This document shows, one piece after another, positions 26,434-26,970 of a stretch of DNA of 26,970 nt. Below the pieces are notes generated by a model. The model saw nothing but the letters and a program-made list of their open reading frames with translations. It did not search any database and was not told the origin of the DNA. Position 1 is the first letter of the stretch. Every line of letters begins with the position of its first letter. The translations under genes were made by a program, and so were the position numbers. The DNA comes from Reclinomonas americana ATCC 50394 (taxonomy: Eukaryota > Jakobida > Jakobea > Jakobida). The DNA lies in contig PS015159.1 of assembly GCA_048213135.1 (NCBI GenBank), positions 166,093 to 193,062 of the forward strand. Reading direction: 5' to 3'.

Positions 26434-26970
26434 GGATCAGCAATATACAGGTTGCGTGATGTCGAGTCGAGCACCATGCCGCGCGGTGACCTACAGAGGT
26501 CGAGGTTGAGCGGTGAAGCCGATGAGAGCACATGAAGCGAGACGAACGCACTCGAAGGTAGCAGAGAGTACGGGGCCGTCAGTGAGACCGGCACCGCCGG
26601 TGCCGGCCAGCGTGGTCACCAATCGCGTGTTGAAAGACAGCGCCTTGATTTTGCGGTTGTTTGTGTCCGCCACGTAAATCATGCGCAAGACCTCGTCGAG
26701 GGCGATGCCACTTGGATTATTGTAGCGCGCCGAACTCCAGGTGGCATCTGCGGTGTGCATCGTTAGAAAAACCGTGACAGAACATGGTGAGAGCGACGTA
26801 CGCACTTATATCGCCGGCTGAACCATCAGTCGTTCCGGAGAGCGAACCGGTAAATCCTACCGAACGAGAATTGCGAACTGGTGAGTGCCACGATCGCACA
26901 CAACACGTGCGTGCGTGAGCGCGTGCCACGCACCAAACGTGGTAATAAAGCCGACATAGTTGCGTGTATT
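5908..26970 (-). CDS. Giant modular adhesion-type receptor with NHL, TIG-like, cadherin-like, PA14, FN3, REJ and GAIN/GPS regions and five TM helices; 5' end outside the window
   Basis: One reading path runs on the minus strand from the right edge to a TGA at 5910-5908 through more than 60 short introns, about 5,000 residues here. Domain order: NHL repeats (26970-25474), TIG-like modules (25407-24048), 22 cadherin-like repeats (23978-15591, with PA14 inside repeat 2), three FN3 domains (15514-14312), REJ-like region (14231-13355), GAIN-like region with GPS (13296-11402), TM1, a long cytosolic linker, TM2-TM3, a second cytosolic segment, and TM4-TM5 with a short cytosolic tail. I place everything before TM1 outside the cell. 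REJ followed by GPS is known from polycystin-1-like proteins, but I see no PLAT domain and too few helices for that family; seven helices for an adhesion GPCR are also absent. I infer a surface receptor for adhesion or matrix sensing. The start codon, and any signal peptide, lie beyond base 26970. A split into two genes is possible in principle, but no stop, start or long spacer interrupts the path. Confidence 0.8.
6278..8666 (-). other. Second cytosolic segment between TM3 and TM4
   Basis: It begins with a helical part (SVMEFQRAQQLHRTYDLGAG) and then a Ser/Met-rich low-complexity stretch (about 8340-8520, SMATDMSMESSAGMSDSSQS). Several folded-looking exons follow: VRFVADTGVQFWQATFEIPS, GPDGYRIQFYCKAKAV, VYPPITVPANVRTKSGVLMF and RVHFTNNVFTNCVKSIRNPN. 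One long exon (about 6600-7390) has LTEAE at its end. A possible extra hydrophobic stretch (SILAAFLLF, about 7690-7720) is too short to call a helix. I see no PLAT, kinase or other named domain. Confidence 0.55.
8729..8845 (-). other. Transmembrane helix 3 exon
   Basis: The exon reads GLFVVPVVFLTSLFFVLTPR and then KPPPSEKTEEEQRRAIH. It is hydrophobic, then basic and charged, returning the chain to the cytosol after a short loop from helix 2. Confidence 0.75.
8919..9033 (-). other. Transmembrane helix 2 exon
   Basis: The exon reads VLWLGLIMCCWVNTLLLSGT and continues ADFGLMLFRALWRALL. It is in phase with both neighbours (0 in, 1 out). The first 18 residues or so form the helix, which would carry the chain out of the cytosol. 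Confidence 0.7.
9034..11352 (-). other. Cytosolic linker between TM1 and TM2
   Basis: Many short exons encode a charged, low-hydrophobicity segment. It begins EETSSKRRSEIDKLLSRIRA (helical), has an acidic part (AEASDDEGEEADADVPITEP) and a strongly basic Lys/Arg/Ser run around 10790-10880 (GRRRKKKKGQSSGKRSSSRS). It then has Ser-rich segments with RxxS-like sites (RRQSLRQMS, GRQSLYDNLPDSP) and a final helical, basic part (LQRFQAAVLQVIALNRSRGP). I see no membrane helix once the in-frame hydrophobic stretches that are really introns (10607-10630 and 9315-9355) are removed. I recognise no domain; phosphorylation sites and a nuclear-localisation-like patch are possible (inference). Confidence 0.6.
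11402..11626 (-). other. Second half of the GPS motif and transmembrane helix 1
   Basis: The exon starts VTAVRCAATHMTEFSVDI, matching the C-x-x-x-H-[LM]-T-x-F core of the GPCR proteolysis site. Cleavage in this family occurs between the [LM] and the T. The first half (CQYWN ... TDG) is in the preceding exon, 70 bp upstream. After about 30 residues comes a helix (TFYFLCAIHGLYVIGVLLLW) ending in RADRRMDQK, a positive stop-transfer that puts the following segment in the cytosol. The second Trp and one of the usual Cys of the motif are absent. Confidence 0.75.
11696..13296 (-). other. GAIN-like region before the GPS
   Basis: Exons at 13197-13296, 12879-13120, 12685-12804, about 12560-12622, about 12311-12433, about 12180-12243, about 11945-12100 and 11696-11899 follow the REJ region. 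They first show helical, Ala/Leu/Ser-rich segments (EVTQGEAATARVIGLLSVCA; SLQAVAATVAEHVMVSAL), as in GAIN subdomain A. A beta-rich part with NxT sites (INVTDNVTSVAAFNMTT) follows and ends LPLCQYWNAANNTFATDG, the first half of the GPS. The exon order and phases fit; the GAIN call rests on position and overall character. Confidence 0.65.
13355..14231 (-). other. REJ-like (receptor for egg jelly) region
   Basis: Exons at about 14147-14231, 13914 to about 14055, 13544-13850 and 13355-13463 encode FSIPASSLQENVVYALEVHV, then FRISPDSGTAWQTSFTFSAT followed by GDDDSSTILSFYYLDP. They continue with a LLPAGQGGTSKCDLSVGVRI stretch. The xPxSL..g..Y.l.v.v block followed by [FV]-x-[IV]-x-P-x-x-G-T-A-x-x-T-x-F-x-[FL]-x-A is typical of REJ regions of polycystin-1-like proteins. 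Splice sites near 14150 and 14055 are approximate. Confidence 0.7.
14312..14742 (-). other. Fibronectin type III-like domain 3 (431 bp exon)
   Basis: This longer exon enters in phase 1 and leaves in phase 0. It ends with LRANTVYRVRTALVNSRGSG, the FN3 closing signature, after a longer and less regular N-terminal half. It follows FN3-2 directly and leads into the REJ-like region. Confidence 0.65.
14828..15139 (-). other. Fibronectin type III domain 2 (single exon, 312 bp)
   Basis: The frame reads LPAPSVDRVDGLTAHLTVSW, PPPLAPNSTLTSFFIGVVEV, then LLPLRHYVFTVCAVNGNGQG. The W of strand B and the L-x-P-x-x-x-Y-x-[FV]-x-V-x-A-x-N-x-x-G signature are both present. Phase 1 at both ends. Confidence 0.85.
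15215..15514 (-). other. Fibronectin type III domain 1 (single exon, 300 bp)
   Basis: The frame reads PSAPGVPTLVGSRTSTGLTI, then YSVELYSATGDLVAAV and LDPYAEYSARVRASNSAGDG. This is the P-x-A-P start, Y-x-[VL]-x-[LI] strand and Y-x-x-R-V-x-A-x-N-x-x-G of FN3. It also carries an adjacent Cys pair (AHHCCPMTSY), like the Cys-Cys cadherin-like repeats before it. Confidence 0.85.
15591..15872 (-). repeat. Cadherin-like repeat 22, Cys-Cys type (282 bp, last of the array)
   Basis: Opens PPTDLTLSETTFVPPVA, middle VDPNCCDTASFTITGG, closes FTLPTG at a gttgcg donor. The next exon starts the fibronectin III domains. Confidence 0.87.
15953..16234 (-). repeat. Cadherin-like repeat 21 (282 bp)
   Basis: Opens APTAVNLSSNTYAPPTA, middle TDANTNDTHLFTVVGG, then HQTGTGL, closes FVINEG. 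Confidence 0.88.
16299..16577 (-). repeat. Cadherin-like repeat 20, Cys-Cys type (279 bp)
   Basis: Opens PPTLITLSPSQYTPPAP, middle TDSNCCDTFVYSIVGG, closes VFINEG. The SPSQYTP and NCCDTF matches to repeat 19 suggest a local duplication. Confidence 0.87.
16648..16929 (-). repeat. Cadherin-like repeat 19, Cys-Cys type (282 bp, GC donor)
   Basis: Opens APTDISFSPSQYTPQVQ, middle VDANCCDTFAYTIVGG, closes LILNEG. The donor must be GC (G|GCACGTAT) to keep phase. Confidence 0.86.
16994..17281 (-). repeat. Cadherin-like repeat 18, Cys-Cys type (288 bp)
   Basis: Opens PPTGVLASRLTYVPPAA, middle VDANCCQTFTFSVVGG, closes LTFAEG. One extra Cys lies upstream (TAVCTL). Confidence 0.87.
17352..17627 (-). 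repeat. Cadherin-like repeat 17 (276 bp)
   Basis: Opens APSDITLTSTTYVPPTT, middle VDGNVVDSHTFSV, then GQTGNGL, closes FTIDEG. It is the shortest of the array and lacks the VVGG loop. Confidence 0.87.
17712..17993 (-). repeat. Cadherin-like repeat 16 (282 bp, GC donor)
   Basis: Opens APTDIMLSNNTYTPPTA, middle TDVNSGESFTYTIVGG, then GQRGTAL, closes FDKLLQVNDG. The only donor that keeps frame and length is GC (G|GCACGTAT). Confidence 0.85.
18062..18340 (-). repeat. Cadherin-like repeat 15, Cys-Cys type (279 bp)
   Basis: Opens APSDISLSSVLYSLPCP, middle QDSNCCQTFTYTVVSG, closes FFISEG. It has one extra Cys near the start (SLPCP). Confidence 0.87.
18407..18691 (-). repeat. Cadherin-like repeat 14 (285 bp)
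   Basis: Opens TPTGILLSSYTYIPPTA, middle VDGNVNDTFQFAIVNG, then GQRGNGL, closes LTIDEG. Confidence 0.88.
18766..19047 (-). repeat. Cadherin-like repeat 13 (282 bp)
   Basis: Opens APTGITISSTTYRPPTS, middle ADVNAVDSFTYSVVGG, then GQTGASF, closes DQTFTITD before a gttgcg donor. It is the one extra module that breaks the three-exon register of the array. Confidence 0.86.
19125..19406 (-). repeat. Cadherin-like repeat 12 (282 bp)
   Basis: Opens MPTDILLSAKTYTPPTA, middle GAVYTYSITGGQNAALF, then GQRGTGL, closes TFVINE before a gttgcg donor. Confidence 0.87.
19478..19759 (-). repeat. Cadherin-like repeat 11, Cys-Cys type (282 bp)
   Basis: Opens IPTGIQLSSKTYVSPTA, middle IDRNCCQQFIYSIVGG, closes FTIDEG. 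The only Cys are the adjacent pair. Confidence 0.88.
19831..20118 (-). repeat. Cadherin-like repeat 10 (288 bp)
   Basis: Opens APTDIRLSSSTYTPPTL, middle VDGNVQDSFSYSIV, then GQTGDGL, closes FTVNEG. Confidence 0.88.
20198..20479 (-). repeat. Cadherin-like repeat 9 (282 bp)
   Basis: Opens APTDITLSGTTYQPPTS, middle TDPNQGDTVTFSIAGG, then GQTGTNM, closes FDKRFVVNDG. Confidence 0.88.
20545..20826 (-). repeat. Cadherin-like repeat 8, Cys-Cys type (282 bp)
   Basis: Opens LPSQLNCDSSSFA, has VCNLSTVDANCCQTFTYQ, closes LQFTVG. Besides the adjacent pair it has two extra Cys (NCDSS and VCNLS), so ordinary disulfides are possible here. Confidence 0.85.
20885..21169 (-). repeat. Cadherin-like repeat 7 (285 bp)
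   Basis: Opens APTGATLSRNSYTPPTP, middle VDGNVNDTASFTVVGG, then GQTGNGL, closes FTVNEG. Confidence 0.88.
21235..21403 (-). repeat. Cadherin-like repeat 6, C-terminal part (N-terminal part in the gap)
   Basis: The visible part reads YSIVGGTDAALF, AAGQRGTGL and closes LVVNDG. If the exon has the usual 282 bp, its first 110 or so bases lie in the gap 21404-21597. Confidence 0.8.
21404..21597. other. Assembly gap (194 N) across repeat 6 and its upstream intron
   Basis: The gap covers the start of repeat 6 and part of an intron rich in simple sequence. The bases right beside it (21598-21622) are tacgtacgtacgacgtacga-like and not normal intron sequence. Confidence 0.95.
21623..21703. repeat. (CA)n microsatellite in an intron
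   Basis: About 80 bp of uninterrupted CA dinucleotide on the plus strand, i.e. TG on the coding strand. It starts about 30 bp after the donor of repeat 5 and borders the gap. Confidence 0.97.
21733..22011 (-). repeat. Cadherin-like repeat 5, Cys-Cys type (279 bp)
   Basis: Opens PPSGLILSSATYAVPAT, middle VDGNCCQTFTYAIVGG, closes FLINEG. The two adjacent Cys are the only Cys in the repeat. Its donor leads into an intron with a (GT)n tract and a gap. Confidence 0.88.
22097..22375 (-). repeat. Cadherin-like repeat 4 (single exon, 279 bp)
   Basis: Opens MPTDILLSSNTYLPPSS, middle YTYSIVGGASAALF, then GQTGDGL, closes FTINEG. Phase 1 at both ends. Confidence 0.88.
22435..22716 (-). repeat. Cadherin-like repeat 3 (single exon, 282 bp)
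   Basis: Opens PPTDITLSSTSYAAPTT, middle DTFTFSVVGGADAALF, then GQSGTNL, closes FVITAG. Phase 1 at both ends. Confidence 0.88.
22787..23619 (-). repeat. Cadherin-like repeat 2 interrupted by a PA14 domain (two exons)
   Basis: The repeat opens SPSNISLSTSTFVSPTA and reaches TDANWCHS, where the Cys-Cys types have NCC. It then breaks into a foreign domain and resumes at THSVVGGLDAASVAIV, closing TYTKTFTLQG. The two exons (23285-23619 and 22787-23219, joined across a 65-bp intron) total 768 bp, i.e. 256 codons. That is about 160 more than a normal repeat. Confidence 0.85.
22990..23530 (-). other. PA14 domain nested in cadherin-like repeat 2
   Basis: The inserted segment contains ARLQAFVTIPSTATYTFYVA, then DAVLEFSATGSR, and later SLQAGTVVYLRVRHKW followed by WASVGWQ. 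This order (strand plus YTFYvAasD, then a long stretch, then L-xAGt-x-Y-x-R-V-x-H-K-W) matches PA14, a beta-barrel found in carbohydrate-binding adhesins and glycosidases. The visible insert is about 160 residues, close to the usual PA14 size. The edges are approximate. It probably binds a glycan (inference from the family). Confidence 0.75.
23697..23978 (-). repeat. Cadherin-like repeat 1 (single exon, 282 bp)
   Basis: Opens APTAPALSNTFYTAPTT, middle TDTNSNDQLTYSI, closes FTIAE. It is a symmetric phase-1 exon of 94 codons. It lacks the VVGG loop that most later repeats carry. Confidence 0.85.
24132..24505. repeat. Simple-sequence intron of the giant gene: (GA)n, TACG-like stretch, gap and (GA)n
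   Basis: This intron is about five times the usual length. It holds (GA)n at 24258-24311, a 150-bp stretch built of ACG, ACGT and ACGGT-like units (24312-24460), a 20-N gap (24461-24480) and more GA (24481-24496). On the coding strand the GA tracts read as polypyrimidine. See the findings for why 24312-24460 may be artificial. Confidence 0.85.
24461..24480. other. Assembly gap (20 N)
   Basis: The gap lies inside a simple-sequence intron. The round size suggests a placeholder. Confidence 0.95.
26004..26432. repeat. Intron of the giant gene with two (CA)n tracts and a gap
   Basis: The tracts are (CA)n at 26105-26175 and 26364-26432, on either side of 162 N (26193-26354), with a GA-rich stretch at about 26030-26100. 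On the coding strand the intron starts directly as (GT)n, so the donor lies inside the microsatellite, and it ends with a long CT-rich tract before cag. Confidence 0.92.
26193..26354. other. Assembly gap (162 N)
   Basis: The gap lies between two CA tracts within one intron. The left tract ends with gacgacgacgaacgacg directly at the gap. Confidence 0.97.

Larger units (their letters stand above)
25474..26970 (-). other. NHL-type beta-propeller repeats (N-terminal part of the giant receptor)
   Basis: Exons at 26939-26970 (partial, frame uncertain), 26806-26877, 26552-26747, 26433-26490, 25805-26003, 25605-25735 and 25474-25538 encode repeating NHL hallmarks. These are YNNPSGIALDE, IYVADTNNRKIKAL, LVTTLAGTGGAGLTDG, SPRGMVLDSTSRNLYIADP, VIRRIDLVSSTVYTYAGTG and VSTVAGTSVSGFVDG. 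The pattern is the classic P-x-G-[IV]-A-x-D ... [IV]-x-[IV]-A-D-x-x-N-x-x-I order. At least three to four blades are visible and more are expected upstream. NHL propellers usually bind proteins, RNA or glycans; here the context implies an extracellular ligand-binding head. Confidence 0.85.

Noticed and set aside
1-26970. tRNA, rRNA or transposon genes
   Set aside because: I saw no cloverleaf, rRNA segment, transposase motif or terminal repeats on either strand.

Overview
This window is nuclear DNA of a eukaryote, almost certainly a free-living unicellular one. The genes are compact and GC-rich and are cut by many short spliceosomal introns, mostly 58-85 bp, with gtgcgt, gtgagt or gttgcg donors and cag/tag/aag acceptors. 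The domain mix (NHL, TIG-like, cadherin-like, PA14, fibronectin III, REJ and GAIN/GPS) suggests a protist near animals, such as an apusomonad, filasterean or choanoflagellate. I cannot place the species. There are six runs of N. Most lie beside microsatellites, and some evidently hide more sequence than their length.

Layout. 1-1635 (+): exons of an acidic protein of unknown function, broken by gaps. 1675-1898 (-): the N-terminus of a small signal-peptide or signal-anchor protein that runs into a gap. 1899-2028: a short divergent promoter region. 2029-5193 (+): a complete 13-exon gene for a 748-residue protein with two membrane segments, an ectodomain between them, and an acidic and proline-rich tail. 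5534-5767 (+): the first and last exons of a probable UDP-glucose 6-dehydrogenase whose middle has collapsed into a 35-N gap. 5908-26970 (-): one giant receptor-like gene that enters from beyond the right edge and fills about 21 kb.

The giant gene encodes roughly 5,000 residues in this window. From the N-terminal side it has NHL beta-propeller repeats, TIG-like Ig-fold modules, 22 cadherin-like repeats, three fibronectin III domains, a REJ-like region, a GAIN-like region with a GPS motif, and five predicted transmembrane helices separated by long, Ser- and Lys-rich cytosolic segments. The cadherin-like array has three striking features. Each repeat is one symmetric phase-1 exon of 276-288 bp. 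A vicinal Cys-Cys version recurs roughly every third exon. Repeat 2 carries a PA14 domain inserted inside its fold. The combination of a GPS-bearing ectodomain with five rather than seven (adhesion GPCR) or eleven (polycystin-1) helices makes this the best candidate in the window for an undescribed system, probably a giant adhesion or matrix-sensing receptor. UGDH makes UDP-glucuronate for extracellular polysaccharide, so its position next to this gene is suggestive, but nothing in the sequence links the two functionally.
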